Part shown: positions 34,911 through 43,892 of the stretch, piece after piece
Layout: the number at the start of each line of letters is the position of its first letter
Position numbering within the stretch: position 1 is the stretch's first letter
Assembly (NCBI RefSeq): GCF_900103195.1
Contig: NZ_FMWU01000022.1
Coordinates: 58,793-122,792, forward strand
DNA length: 64,000 nucleotides
Direction: 5' to 3'
Origin: Methylobacterium sp. UNC378MF
GTDB taxonomy: Bacteria; Pseudomonadota; Alphaproteobacteria; Rhizobiales; Beijerinckiaceae
The notes under the pieces: generated by a model
Database searches by the model: none
The model's input: only the letters and a program-made list of their open reading frames with translations
Told to the model about the DNA's origin: nothing
Translations under genes and position numbers: made by a program

Positions 34911-35419
34911 TCGCGCCGCTCCCGGGCGCCGTGCGCCCGGCGGGCCAGCGCCTCGGGATCGGCGCGATCGCGCTTGCGCTTCTCGAACTTGCGCTCGACG
35001 TGGAAGGCCTCGAAGAAGGCCAGAAGCTTCGCCTGCACCTCCGGCGGCATCGGCACCGGCTCGACGATCTCGCCGACCCCTTCGGCCATGGATTCCCCCT
35101 CATACGGGTCGGCCGTGACGCTCGCGACCTCGTAGGTCTCGTCGCCGCTGTTGCGCAGGGCGACCCAGAGGGAGGGGCGCCCGGAGACGAGATTGTCGCG
35201 GTAGTGCCCGGTCTCGCCCGGATGCAGCGCGACTTCGTACGAGCCGGCATAGAAGGTCGCCTCGTCCTCGGTCTCGGAGAGCTTCGTCCAGGGCGACGCG
35301 GCGGCCGCCGCCGGCAGGGCGCCGACCGGGAGCCAGGCATGGCTCGCCCAGGGGCCGGTCAGGCGCCGCCGCGCGACGATGATGCCGACCTCGAAACGAT
35401 GCTCGGGCGTCGTGGACAT
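34907..35419 (-). CDS. DUF3305 family protein, formate dehydrogenase accessory
   Basis: 170 aa. Contains the family sequence VGIIVARRRLTGPWASHAWL and later ETGHYRDNLVSGRPSLWVAL, VTADPYEGESMAEG. The C-terminal 40 residues are a charged helix (KFEKRKRDRADPEALARR). Sits between DUF6352 and DUF3306 genes with almost no spacing. Function unknown, probably enzyme maturation. Confidence 0.85.
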   Translation of the reverse strand: MSTTPEHRFEVGIIVARRRLTGPWASHAWLPVGALPAAAAASPWTKLSETEDEATFYAGSYEVALHPGETGHYRDNLVSGRPSLWVALRNSGDETYEVASVTADPYEGESMAEGVGEIVEPVPMPPEVQAKLLAFFEAFHVERKFEKRKRDRADPEALARRAHGARERRE

Positions 35420-35420
35420 G

Positions 35421-36431
35421 TCAGGCGGCCTCCCGGCCTTCGGCGAGGGGCAATCCGACGACGAGATTGTGCGGCTTCAGCTGCACGCTTCGATCCGGCG
35501 CCGCCGCGAGCAGGAGATAGACCGGGCGCTCCCCCACTGTCGGCAGGACCTGCGCGGGGTCGTCGAAGGTCAGGCTGAACACGGCGAGGACCCGCTCGCG
35601 CGTTCCGGCATCGAGCGTGTCGCCGCGCCAGAGCGCGTTGCCGATGCGCGTCGCCTCCTGGTCGAGACCGACGAACCAGCGCCAGTCGGGGTCCTCCAGC
35701 CGGTCGAGGGGCGTCACGCGCACCGCGACGTTCAGCAGGTGGCCCACGAAGGTCTCGATCACCCGCGCCAATCCCGCGCGGCTGCGGGGATCGGAGCCGA
35801 GATTGAGCGCCATCGTGAAGGCGTCCGACCGGCTCCAGTACGTCCAGGCATTCTCGGCCGTCAGCACGTCCAGCTCGTTCGCCGCCTCCTTGCCCAGCAT
35901 CGTCAGCAGGGGCGAGAGCGGCGCGCTTCCCTCGCGGGCGGCGATCACCTCGGCGTCGGCCAGGAGCACGGCGCCCTCGTGGAAGCTCACGCGCTGGGGG
36001 CGGAAGAACAGCTCGGCCGCGCGCAGGACGAAGGGGTCGTCGCAGCCGTCGAGGGCGTTGCGCAGGATCAGGTGGACGAGCTGGTTCAGGAACAGGGACG
36101 GCACGCCCTGGAGGTCGCCGCGCACGAGCGACAGATATCCCGCCTCGACGGAACGGGCCGCGAGCAGCCGGTCGCGGAAGGCGAGGATCACCGCCCAGTT
36201 CTCCCGGGCGTCGGCGTCGGCGATGGCGGCGATCTCGGCCGGCTCCACAGGCCGCCGGGGTGCGTCCAGGAGGGCGGCGTGGAGTGCGACCTCGGACGCG
36301 CAGGCGTCGTCCGGCGGCACGAGTTCGGGCCGCGCCAGATACGCGAGGATCAGCTCGTCCGTGACCGTGAGGCCGCCGCCGGCCGTGCGCTGCGTGAGGT
36401 GGTGGCCGCTCGAGACCCAGAACTCGGTCAT
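35421..36431 (-). CDS. DUF6352 family protein, formate dehydrogenase accessory
   Basis: 336 aa, predicted helical. Starts MTEFWVSSGHHLTQRTAGGG, with DELILAYLARPELVPP and a long central helical region (DLQGVPSLFLNQLVHLILRN). The segments RAAELFFRPQRVSFHEGAVL and LDVLTAENAWTYWSRSDAF are characteristic. The stop at 35421 is 2 bases before the DUF3305 start. Function unknown; conserved with fdh clusters. Confidence 0.82.
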   Translation of the reverse strand: MTEFWVSSGHHLTQRTAGGGLTVTDELILAYLARPELVPPDDACASEVALHAALLDAPRRPVEPAEIAAIADADARENWAVILAFRDRLLAARSVEAGYLSLVRGDLQGVPSLFLNQLVHLILRNALDGCDDPFVLRAAELFFRPQRVSFHEGAVLLADAEVIAAREGSAPLSPLLTMLGKEAANELDVLTAENAWTYWSRSDAFTMALNLGSDPRSRAGLARVIETFVGHLLNVAVRVTPLDRLEDPDWRWFVGLDQEATRIGNALWRGDTLDAGTRERVLAVFSLTFDDPAQVLPTVGERPVYLLLAAAPDRSVQLKPHNLVVGLPLAEGREAA

Positions 36432-36435
36432 CCGG

Positions 36436-36987
36436 TCAGCCTCCCGCCGCCGTATCACGCAGAAGGCCGACGAGGTCGGCCTGTTCCTCCGGCTCGTCCG
36501 CGTCGGCCTCGACGAACAGGAACGCGCGCCCGTGGGACCGGTCGATGCCGGGCCGGTGGTGCAGCGTCCGAAAATCCTCCCGGATCGCCCCGTCCGTCTC
36601 GACGCGGTGCATCGCGACGACGCTGCCGACCGGCAGATCGCAGAGGGACGCGGCGACGTCGAGTTCCTCGCGGGCGGCCGCACGGGCGGACTCCCGGTCG
36701 GGCGCCCCGAAGCGCGCGTGGATGTGACCGGCGAGGTGCTCCTCGGCCTGCGCGCGCTCCTCTTCGCTCGCCTCGCTCACCACCACCAGGGTGGAGAAGC
36801 CGAGCGAGCGGACGCCGACGAACCCCGAGCGGAAGGCCGTCAGGGCCTTGCCGGTCAGCCGCGACGGATCCCCATCGAGGAACAGGAAGGTCCCGGTGAC
36901 GGCCCATTCTCCGGGTTCGGCGGCCTGCGCGAAGACGAAGGTGTCGGAGGGATCGAGCCGCAGGGTTCGGGGGAGCTTGAGCGTCAC
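36436..36987 (-). CDS. DUF6505 family protein, formate dehydrogenase accessory
   Basis: 183 aa. MTLKLPRTLRLDPSDTFVFA, then GEWAVTGTFLFLDGDPSRLT, LGFSTLVVVSEASEEER, and HRPGIDRSHGRAFLFVEADA. The start overlaps the stop of the ligase-like gene upstream (36984-36987), showing coupling. Role unknown. Confidence 0.82.
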   Translation of the reverse strand: MTLKLPRTLRLDPSDTFVFAQAAEPGEWAVTGTFLFLDGDPSRLTGKALTAFRSGFVGVRSLGFSTLVVVSEASEEERAQAEEHLAGHIHARFGAPDRESARAAAREELDVAASLCDLPVGSVVAMHRVETDGAIREDFRTLHHRPGIDRSHGRAFLFVEADADEPEEQADLVGLLRDTAAGG

Positions 36988-37733
36988 AACCGGACTCCGC
37001 CGGTCTTCGGATCGCGCCAGTCCGGCGCCTCCAGGCTCGCGCGCAGCGGGAGGTGCTCGACCCGCCCGTCGGGCCAGGTCAGCCTCCCGTCGCCCTCAGG
37101 CTCGATCGCGGCTCGCACACCGGATTGCCGCGGCAGATGGGCGAGGTAGAGCGCCGCGACATGGCCGAAGCCGTCCTCGCGCCAGATCTCGAAGGTCTTG
37201 GTCAGGTGACGCGCGAAGCTCTCGACCAGGGGCGCGCCCAGGTCCGTGCCGAACCCTTCCTCCTCCAGGGCAGTGGAATCCGGCGTGTGCCCCGGGTCGC
37301 CCGCCGCCAGCTTCGAGGCGAGCAGCATCCCCGAGAAGACCAGCCAGTCCGGCTCCTCGTCCTCCCGGCACGCTTCAGGCCACCCGAGGCGCCCCCCTCC
37401 GAGGCGCGCGCCGTTGAACAGCAGCGTCCCGGGCCATTCGAACGTCACCGGGATCTCCGGCGGCCCGAAGACGCCGACGGCATTCGCCAGGGCGACCATC
37501 CCGGCGAAATGCGCGCGGCGCGCGGTGGCGAGCGGCTCGTCCGGGGCGAGCACCACGGCGAGGTCGATCAGGTCGTCGCGCCGGCTCAGGACGAGCGTCG
37601 CCGCCTCCGCCTCGCCCGACGCGGCGAGCCGGCAGGCTTCCGCGTGCGCGTCGGAATGCGGCTCCGCTGCGCGCTCGCTGAAACCGGGGGGCAGGACCAG
37701 CCTGGACGGGCCGGCATCGACAAGGACGGTCAT
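36984..37733 (-). CDS. Biotin/lipoate protein-ligase-like protein
   Basis: 249 aa. The fold of the biotin/lipoate ligase family is suggested by LVLSRRDDLIDLAVVLAPDE, VTFEWPGTLLFNGARLGGGR (W-P-x-x-x-x-x-N-G, as the W-P-N-D motif of BirA) and a C-terminal domain with GRLTWPDGRVEHLPL. The catalytic Lys motif of true ligases (KWPNDL) is not complete, so activity is uncertain. First gene of the DUF6505-DUF6352-DUF3305-DUF3306 unit; 23 bases from the divergent ferredoxin gene. Confidence 0.75.
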   Translation of the reverse strand: MTVLVDAGPSRLVLPPGFSERAAEPHSDAHAEACRLAASGEAEAATLVLSRRDDLIDLAVVLAPDEPLATARRAHFAGMVALANAVGVFGPPEIPVTFEWPGTLLFNGARLGGGRLGWPEACREDEEPDWLVFSGMLLASKLAAGDPGHTPDSTALEEEGFGTDLGAPLVESFARHLTKTFEIWREDGFGHVAALYLAHLPRQSGVRAAIEPEGDGRLTWPDGRVEHLPLRASLEAPDWRDPKTGGVRL

Positions 37734-37756
37734 GGAGCGGCTTTGGCGAGGGGCCG

Positions 37757-39913
37757 ATGAGAGTGCGGGCCAGGGTTGCGACCTGCGCCCGCATGCCGGA
37801 TCGTTGTTTCGAATGGTTCGAGTATAAGGGACCGGCCCCGCCGCGCGAAGGGGCTTTCCATTCGCAGTTTTATTCGGGTCCGATCTTGTCCGACCGCCTC
37901 GTACTCGCCTGCTCCTGCGAGCGGACGATGTCCCTCGATACCGCCGCCATGGGCCAGGCCTGCGGCGGCGAGCTTCGCACCGCCGACCAGCTCTGCGGCC
38001 GCGAACTCGACCGCTTCCGGGAGGCCCTGGCCACCGGGCGGCCCGTCACCGTGTCCTGCACGCTGCAGGCGCCGCTGTTCGACGAGGTGGCCGAGGAGGC
38101 GGGCGCGGAGGAGCGGGTCGCCTATGCCAAGATCCGGGAGACCGCCGGCTGGTCGTCCGACGCCGCTTCGGCCGGACCGAAGATGGCCGCGCTGCTCGCG
38201 GCGGCGGCGGAGCCGCTACCCGATGCCGCCACCGTCTCCCTGGAAAGCCGCGGCGTGGCCCTGATCTACGGGCGCGACGAGGTGGCCCTCGAGGCCGGCC
38301 GGCGCCTCGCCGAGCATCTGGACATCACCGTCCTGCTGACCCGCCCCCGCGAGATCCCGCCGCTTCACCGCAACGCCTTCCCGGTCCTGCAGGGCACGAT
38401 CCGGACCGCGAAAGGGTACCTCGGAGCGTTCGAGCTCGGCATCGACGATTACGCCCTCCCGGCCCCGTCCTCGCGCACGCACCTCGTCTTCGGCGCGCCG
38501 CGAAACGGCGCCGTATCGACCTGCGATCTCGTCATCGACCTCTCGGCCGGCGCGCCGCTGTTTCCGGCACACGCAGTGCGGAGCGGTTATCTGCGCGCGG
38601 ACCCGGGCGATCCGGCCGCCGTCGAGCGCGTGCTGGCGGACGCGTCCCATCTGGTCGGCACGTTCGACAAGCCGCGCTTCATCGACTTCCACGGCGAGTT
38701 GTGCGCGCACAGCCGCTCCCGCATCACGGGCTGCACGCGCTGCCTCGAAATCTGCCCGACCGGCGCGATCGCGCCCGCGGGCGACACCGTGAACATCGAC
38801 CCCTACGTCTGCGCGGGATGCGGCTCTTGTGCCGCGGTCTGCCCGACAGGGGCCGCCGCCTACACGCTGCCGACCTCCGACGCGCTGATGCGCCGGCTGC
38901 GCAGCCTGATGCGCGCCTACCGGGCGGCGGGCGGACAGAACGGCCTCGTCCTATTCCACGACGGTGACCACGGCGAACCCCTCGTCGACGCGCTCGGCCG
39001 CTATGGCAACGGCCTTCCCGCACACGTGCTGCCGGTGCAGGTCAACGAGGTGACGCAGATCGGGCCCGAAGTGATCGCGGCCCTGTTTGCCTACGGCGCG
39101 GCCGGAATCCGGGTCCTGGTCCGGGCCCGTGCCAAGCACGACCTCGAACCCCTGTACCGAACCCTGACCCTCGGGGAGACGCTGGCGCAGGCGCTGGGCT
39201 ACGGTGCGGAAGGCGGCGGGCGCGTGGTGGAAACCATCGAGACCGATGATCCGGATCTTCTGGGCGCCGCCCTCCGGCAGGCCACGCCGGGGCGGCAGGC
39301 CGCGGTGCCGGCCGGTCTGCTGTTCCTGGGGAACAAGCGCGAGGTGCTGCGCCACGCCTTCCGCGACATGCACGGCGCCGCACCAACACCCGTGAGCCGG
39401 GTTCCGCTCGCGGCCGGCGCCCCCTTCGGCGGCCTCGATTTCCGGGTCGCGGACTGCACCCTGTGCCTGGCCTGCGTCAGCGCCTGTCCGACCCACGCGC
39501 TCTCCGACAGTGCCGAGCAGCCGCTTCTCGGTTTCGAGGAGAGCCTCTGCGTGCAGTGCGGCCTCTGCGCCGCGACCTGCCCCGAGGACGTCATCGCCTT
39601 GCGCCCGCAGGTGGATTTCGAGGCCTGGGCGGCGCCCCGTCGGGTCGTCAAGGAGGAAGAGCCGTTCTGCTGCACGCAGTGCGCCAAGCCCTTCGGCACG
39701 CGCTCGACGATCGAGCGCATCGTCGAGCGGCTGCGCGAGCGGCACTGGATGTTCAGCGGGGCGGACGGCGAGGCGCGCCTGCAAGCGCTGACGATGTGCG
39801 AGGATTGCCGGGTCGAAGTCGCGGTGAACCAGGGCTTCGATCCGCACGCGGCGCCGGAACGCGACAAGCCCCGTACGACCGAGGATTACCTGCGCGAACG
39901 CGCGAGCGGCTGA
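37757..39913 (+). CDS. Multi-cluster 4Fe-4S ferredoxin-type protein of the formate dehydrogenase locus
   Basis: 718 aa from 37757 (706 aa from the ATG at 37793). Fe-S motifs: CTRCLEICPTG with CAGCGSCAAVCPTG in the middle, CTLCLACVSACPTH with CVQCGLCAATCPED near the C-terminus, and a final CCTQCAKPFGT ... CEDC set. The N-terminal part has CSCERTMSLD and an Ala-rich alpha/beta region. Soluble, cytosolic. Divergent from the ligase-DUF operon with a gap of only 23 bases. May serve electron transfer or cofactor sulphuration during FDH maturation. Confidence 0.85.
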   Translation: MRVRARVATCARMPDRCFEWFEYKGPAPPREGAFHSQFYSGPILSDRLVLACSCERTMSLDTAAMGQACGGELRTADQLCGRELDRFREALATGRPVTVSCTLQAPLFDEVAEEAGAEERVAYAKIRETAGWSSDAASAGPKMAALLAAAAEPLPDAATVSLESRGVALIYGRDEVALEAGRRLAEHLDITVLLTRPREIPPLHRNAFPVLQGTIRTAKGYLGAFELGIDDYALPAPSSRTHLVFGAPRNGAVSTCDLVIDLSAGAPLFPAHAVRSGYLRADPGDPAAVERVLADASHLVGTFDKPRFIDFHGELCAHSRSRITGCTRCLEICPTGAIAPAGDTVNIDPYVCAGCGSCAAVCPTGAAAYTLPTSDALMRRLRSLMRAYRAAGGQNGLVLFHDGDHGEPLVDALGRYGNGLPAHVLPVQVNEVTQIGPEVIAALFAYGAAGIRVLVRARAKHDLEPLYRTLTLGETLAQALGYGAEGGGRVVETIETDDPDLLGAALRQATPGRQAAVPAGLLFLGNKREVLRHAFRDMHGAAPTPVSRVPLAAGAPFGGLDFRVADCTLCLACVSACPTHALSDSAEQPLLGFEESLCVQCGLCAATCPEDVIALRPQVDFEAWAAPRRVVKEEEPFCCTQCAKPFGTRSTIERIVERLRERHWMFSGADGEARLQALTMCEDCRVEVAVNQGFDPHAAPERDKPRTTEDYLRERASG

Positions 39914-39921
39914 CGGGCGCC

Positions 39922-41208
39922 TCAGTGGCGCGCGGTGGCGCGTTCGAGAAATTCGATCAGCGCCGCGCGGTCCGCTTCGCTGCCGATCGTCTGCTCGGGC
40001 ATCTTCGTCCCGGGCGTGTAGCGGGCGGGACCGATCTCGAAGAGCCGCGACACGGTCTCGGGTGTCCAGACGAGGTCCATCCGCTTCAGGGAGTCCGAGT
40101 ACCGGTAACCGGGCACGCTGGCGATCCGGCGGCCGAACAGGCCGGCCAGCGTCGGCCCGGCCCGCTCGCCCTCGTCGGACGTCAGGGCGTGGCATGCGAC
40201 GCACGCCCCGAACACCTCGGCGCCCCGGCCGCCCTGCCGGACAGCGAGGGGATCCGCCGGGCGCCGCATGATCAGCGCGCCGATCGGTGCGCCGCTCTTC
40301 GCGTCCCAGCGCCGGACGAGGCGGTCGCCGCCGCCCGTGACGAGCTCGGCCCCGTCCGGACGCCACGCGAGCGACCAGACCGGCAGGCCGGGTCCCACGA
40401 GCCGCAGCTGGACTTGGCCGGTCGCCCGGTCGACCACCGCGATGGTCCCGCCCGCCGTCGCAGCAGCCACCCTGGCTCCGTCCGGAGACAGGGCCAGGGC
40501 GATCACCGGGTTCGGGCCGAGCTCGGCAGCGGCCCGGACCGTGCCATCGGCCCGGACGAAGCGGAGGATCGCATCGGCGCCGGCGGCCGCGATCTCGCCG
40601 TCCGCCGCGACCGCGACGGCGTTGAGGCCCGTGGGTGCGGTGGCGAGAACCCGGGGCGCGCCCTCCGGGGGCCAGATCCGCACCGTCCCGTCGGCACCGG
40701 CCGTGACCGGCGCGCCGCCCGGCAGGAAGGCCACCGCGTTCACCGGCCCGCGCTGCGGATCGAGCAGCCGGCTGTCCCCTCCGGCGAGCGGCCAGATCCG
40801 CGCCGTGCCGTCCCAGGAGGCGGAGGCGAGCGACAGGCCGTCCGGCGAGACCGCGAGCGCGACGATCGGGCCCGTATGGCCCTCAAGCACCCGTTCCGGC
40901 TCCGCGCGCCCCAGGCGCCACAGGGCGATCCGCCCGTCCTCGGAGGCCGTGGCGAAGCGGCCGTCCGCAAGCGCGGCGACCGCGTTCACCGCGCCGTCGT
41001 GGTAGCGCAGCACGCCGAGCGCGGCACCGGTCTCGATGCTCCACACGATGGCGGATTGGTCGAAGCCGCCCGAGATTGCGAGGCGACCGTCGGCGGTCAC
41101 GGCGAGCGCCCGGACCGGGCCGCCGTGGCCGCGCATCTGCGCGCGCGACGGGGCGCCGCAGAGCAGCAGGAGGGCGATCACGCCTAGGATCCGCGCAAAG
41201 CTGGTCAT
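39922..41208 (-). CDS. WD40-repeat protein with C-terminal cytochrome c domain
   Basis: 428 aa. Signal peptide (ends CGAPSRAQ), then about seven WD40 blades (for example HGGPVRALAVTADGRLAISG and HTGPIVALAVSPDGLSLASA), then a class I cytochrome c domain with haem motif CVACH and a Met ligand in TPGTKMPEQTIG. Periplasmic. Converges with the ferredoxin gene, 8 bases apart. Probably an electron acceptor or scaffold for the periplasmic formate dehydrogenase, by context. Confidence 0.85.
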   Translation of the reverse strand: MTSFARILGVIALLLLCGAPSRAQMRGHGGPVRALAVTADGRLAISGGFDQSAIVWSIETGAALGVLRYHDGAVNAVAALADGRFATASEDGRIALWRLGRAEPERVLEGHTGPIVALAVSPDGLSLASASWDGTARIWPLAGGDSRLLDPQRGPVNAVAFLPGGAPVTAGADGTVRIWPPEGAPRVLATAPTGLNAVAVAADGEIAAAGADAILRFVRADGTVRAAAELGPNPVIALALSPDGARVAAATAGGTIAVVDRATGQVQLRLVGPGLPVWSLAWRPDGAELVTGGGDRLVRRWDAKSGAPIGALIMRRPADPLAVRQGGRGAEVFGACVACHALTSDEGERAGPTLAGLFGRRIASVPGYRYSDSLKRMDLVWTPETVSRLFEIGPARYTPGTKMPEQTIGSEADRAALIEFLERATARH

Positions 41209-41477
41209 CGAGGCTCGGCTCTGAAGGGGCCGCCCACCATAGCGGAGCGCCGACCGGCCTGTCGCGCGGCGGCTCCGGCAGTCGTCGATCGCCTTCTGGG
41301 CGTGGATACAGCGCGCGGCGTTGCCGGGGCACCGCACAGCTCGAGGCTTGATCATTACCCCGGGAAGACACATCGCTCCGGCGATGGTCCGAACCGCCTC
41401 CGCGGCCCTGCTGCCGCTCCGGGACGCGCCGCCCCTGCTGTGTGTCGCCGGTGCGCCCGTGACGCGCGGATCGGGGA

Positions 41478-41717
41478 TCAGCGGGGCGGCGGGCCGGACT
41501 GACGTCGACGCGCGATGTACCAGAGGGCCAGGACCACGACGGCCACGACCAGGCTCAGCCAGACCCAGTTGAAGTCGATCGCCGCGGCCGTGGCTGCTCC
41601 CGAGCTGGATTGCGCGGGGCCCGTCTCCGAGATCGGGGGCGCCGGGTGGGTCTGCTGTGCCAGCGCGGCCTGAAGGCTCGAAGCCCAGATCAGGCCGGTG
41701 AGAACGGCGCTTCGCAT
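41478..41717 (-). CDS. Small exported membrane-anchored protein
   Basis: 79 aa. Signal peptide (ends QAALAQQ), a short Pro/Ser/Ala linker, one C-terminal transmembrane helix (WVWLSLVVAVVVLALWYIAR) and a basic tail. Strong ribosome binding site GGGAGAG before the ATG at 41717. It follows the PRC-barrel gene by 27 bases on the same strand. Function unknown. Confidence 0.7.
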   Translation of the reverse strand: MRSAVLTGLIWASSLQAALAQQTHPAPPISETGPAQSSSGAATAAAIDFNWVWLSLVVAVVVLALWYIARRRQSGPPPR

Positions 41718-41744
41718 GACTCTCTCCCGGGTGAGGCGTGGACG

Positions 41745-42377
41745 CTAGAGGCGGGACTTCCCGGAGCGGAACGCCGGCGCTGCTTCCAGTTGCGCCCGCG
41801 TCAGGCGGACTTCGGCGCGCCAGGGCTTCTCGCCGACGAGGACCGTCGCCGGCGTGCCGCTGGGTCGCTCGGCCGCCACGGAGCCGGTCGCTTCGGTCAC
41901 GCGCCCGCTATGCTGGTTCTGAACCGCACCGAGGGTATCGCGGGTGGTCCGCGCACCCGGCATCGTGTCCGGCCCCGCCCGCGCGGCCGCCTCGGCGCCG
42001 GGCGCGGTCTCGGGCGTCACGATCGAGCTCGGGCCACTTGTCAGCGACACATCGCTGAAGTTCCAGGCGATCTGGTCGAACGGGAGCGCCACGGATTTCT
42101 CGCCCAGTCCCAGGAATCCGCCGACCCCGATGATGACGGCTCGAACCTGACCACCACCGTCGACCAACACGTCCTCGATCTTTCCAACCCCCACGTGATC
42201 CATTCCAATCACCGGAACCCCGATCATCTGCGAGGCCGATATGGTTCCGGGCTCGGGGCCTTCGATGAACCGAGCCGCGGGGGCATCCGACTGCGCGGAC
42301 GGCGATGCCGCCGCAGGCAGCGCGGCGGTGACGAGGAGGACACCCAGCATCCTGGCTTTGAGAAGGGCACCGCGCAT
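41745..42377 (-). CDS. Exported PRC-barrel domain protein
   Basis: 210 aa. Signal peptide at residues 1-25 (ends PAAASPS), then a PRC-barrel (MIGVPVIGMDHVGVGKIEDV, VRAVIIGVGGFLGLGEKSVA with ALPFDQIAW). The C-terminal third is Ala/Thr-rich and includes a basic RLTRAQLEAAPAF segment. Start ATG at 42377. Periplasmic; similar proteins bind cell-surface or electron-transfer partners, but no definite role is known. Confidence 0.8.
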   Translation of the reverse strand: MRGALLKARMLGVLLVTAALPAAASPSAQSDAPAARFIEGPEPGTISASQMIGVPVIGMDHVGVGKIEDVLVDGGGQVRAVIIGVGGFLGLGEKSVALPFDQIAWNFSDVSLTSGPSSIVTPETAPGAEAAARAGPDTMPGARTTRDTLGAVQNQHSGRVTEATGSVAAERPSGTPATVLVGEKPWRAEVRLTRAQLEAAPAFRSGKSRL

Positions 42378-42421
42378 CCCAGGCTCTCTGAACTCGTGCC
42401 AAAACAGACACGACGAGAACA

Positions 42422-42577
42422 ATGGACTGTGCCCTTGGGTTCATCGACGGTGCGGCCGGCGGTCCGGCGATCGTGCCGACCGCGCTCAGAGCCTTCGGAA
42501 GGCCTGCGGTGACGAACGCCCGCTACCGCTTGCTCGAAGCCCAGGACCTGATCACCAGCCCGTTACCGGACGCATGA
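42422..42577 (+). CDS. Very small hypothetical protein
   Basis: 51 aa from an ATG at 42422. Composition and codon use are gene-like (MDCALGFIDGAAGGPAIVP, ALRAFGRPAVTNARYRLLEA). No family. Divergent from the PRC-barrel gene. Could be the tail of a decayed gene. Confidence 0.3.
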   Translation: MDCALGFIDGAAGGPAIVPTALRAFGRPAVTNARYRLLEAQDLITSPLPDA

Positions 42578-42592
42578 CCGAGGGCAGCCGGC

Positions 42593-42982
42593 CTAACCCG
42601 GGGTGTCATCGATCGAGCGGCGCTCCTGTGGGATCAGGGCGCTGCGTTCCGGCTGTCTGGCAACCTTTCTGATCGGTTGAATGTAGCTTTGCGACACGGT
42701 CAGGCCGTCCACAGTGATGCCCCATCGGCGCGTGCCATCTGCAGACCGATCAGGAAGAGGCGCGATCAGGCCACGGCGGGAGAGAGCTTTACACTGGTAA
42801 TCTTCAAGGCCGTACTGCCGAGGCCCCCGGGAGAGGAGCTTGAGTCGATAACGCGCGCTCACGGTGAGATGTAATCGTTCCGCTGCCACGACGGCATTCC
42901 CTCTTCCGGACGCAACTCTTCGGATGCGCTTGTTGGTCAGGATGCCTGATTGCTCGCAGCTTTGTCGACCTTGATCAGCCAC
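42593..42982 (-). CDS. Hypothetical protein
   Basis: 129 aa. The middle part (YGLEDYQCKALSRRGLIAPL followed by TRRWGITVDGLTVSQSY) resembles a winged-helix layout but without a clear family. The last 30 residues are basic and low in structure. Uncertain gene; overlaps another possible frame at 42937. Confidence 0.35.
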   Translation of the reverse strand: MADQGRQSCEQSGILTNKRIRRVASGRGNAVVAAERLHLTVSARYRLKLLSRGPRQYGLEDYQCKALSRRGLIAPLPDRSADGTRRWGITVDGLTVSQSYIQPIRKVARQPERSALIPQERRSIDDTPG

Positions 42983-43182
42983 TTAACTCGCAAACACATA
43001 TCGCGAAAATGCACAAGGAAGCGTCGATCTTCCAACTGCCTCACGCCTGTACGAGAACGACCGCTTCTCCGACGGTCCATCCACGCTGAAATAAGCCTGA
43101 CCAGATCAGCTCGGATGATGTCGGGAAAACGTGTCGGGCTTTCCGCGGGCAAACGCTCGGTCAGTTGATATGTCTGCTTCAA
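42937..43182 (-). CDS. Small hypothetical protein
   Basis: 81 aa, basic (RLISAWMDRRRSGRSRTGVR, FRDMCLRVKWLIKVDKAA). More AT-rich than the surrounding genes. No family recognised. Could be real or a chance frame. Confidence 0.3.
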   Translation of the reverse strand: MKQTYQLTERLPAESPTRFPDIIRADLVRLISAWMDRRRSGRSRTGVRQLEDRRFLVHFRDMCLRVKWLIKVDKAASNQAS

Positions 43183-43488
43183 GCCATTGCTTGCCTGAAA
43201 CCAGACAGGCCGTTTTCGGCCAGCCTACGTCACGCCGGATCGCCATCGAGTACAGAACCGGACCTTCGCTTTTGCGCCCATCCCGGCCATTCAGCTGGCT
43301 TTGAAGACGTCCCGTAAGCGGACGCTACCAGTTGCGATCGGCCATGCGCATACCCGACACGGCGCTGTCGGGATGGAGGACGAACCGGAAAGCCGATGTT
43401 TGTCGGCCATTGATGCGCCGCCCGCTCGTCGATCCGATTTCGCCCCCCGTTCCTCAGGACAATATCGAGGCGGGACGAGGCTCTGCCG
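43183..43488. repeat. Intergenic stretch with degenerate dispersed repeats
   Basis: 43191-43222 (TGAAACCAGACAGGCCGTTT) parallels 16951-16981; 43255-43330 holds TTTTGCGCCCATCCCGGCCAT and CCCGTAAGCGGACGCTACC, relatives of repeats at 7725, 3371 and 252. No gene seen. Confidence 0.4.
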
Positions 43489-43842
43489 TCATGAACAGGC
43501 GTTCTCGACCTTCGCGAAGATGGTCGTTTCGAGGGCGATGTGATTGTTCATCGCCTTCGGCTGCGAACACCCTTCGACGGCATGGAAGACCGCGTGGATC
43601 TCTTCGGCCGTTTTCTCGTCGGCGCGGACGAGACGCCCGGTCCAGGCCGTGATTTCCTGTGGCGACGACGTGCTGGTCACGAAGCCGATGATGTCGCCCT
43701 CGGCCGTGCCGACGAGGATGCGGCTTCGATGCGTCTGCGCAAAGCCGGGATTGGCGGCGGTGTAGGTCCCGGAGACGGCCTCGCCCATCTGGAGGAGGCG
43801 AAGTTCCGCGCCTGCTTGGCTCCGCCAGACACCATCGAACAT
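43489..43842 (-). CDS. Avidin-like beta-barrel protein (putative), behind a ModE-type box
   Basis: 117 aa. The order of motifs follows the avidin/streptavidin family: GVWRSQAGAELRL (strand 1, Trp6), VSGTYTAANPG (Tyr27), a Gly-Asp turn, IIGFVTSTSS, ITAWTGRLV (Trp67, matching the streptavidin TTWSG strand) and a last strand LETTIFAKVE. Most biotin-contact residues differ: Asn23 and Ser27 of streptavidin are Ser8 and Ala12, Trp79 is Thr58, Trp108 is Phe86, and Asp128 is Thr. So if it binds a ligand it is probably not biotin, or only weakly. No signal peptide. A ModE-type box lies 51-74 bases upstream of the ATG. Confidence 0.5.
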   Translation of the reverse strand: MFDGVWRSQAGAELRLLQMGEAVSGTYTAANPGFAQTHRSRILVGTAEGDIIGFVTSTSSPQEITAWTGRLVRADEKTAEEIHAVFHAVEGCSQPKAMNNHIALETTIFAKVENACS

Positions 43843-43892
43843 CGTTGCCCAAGCCCGCCGACCGAGCGGCCGTTCGCACGGCCAATAACAAG

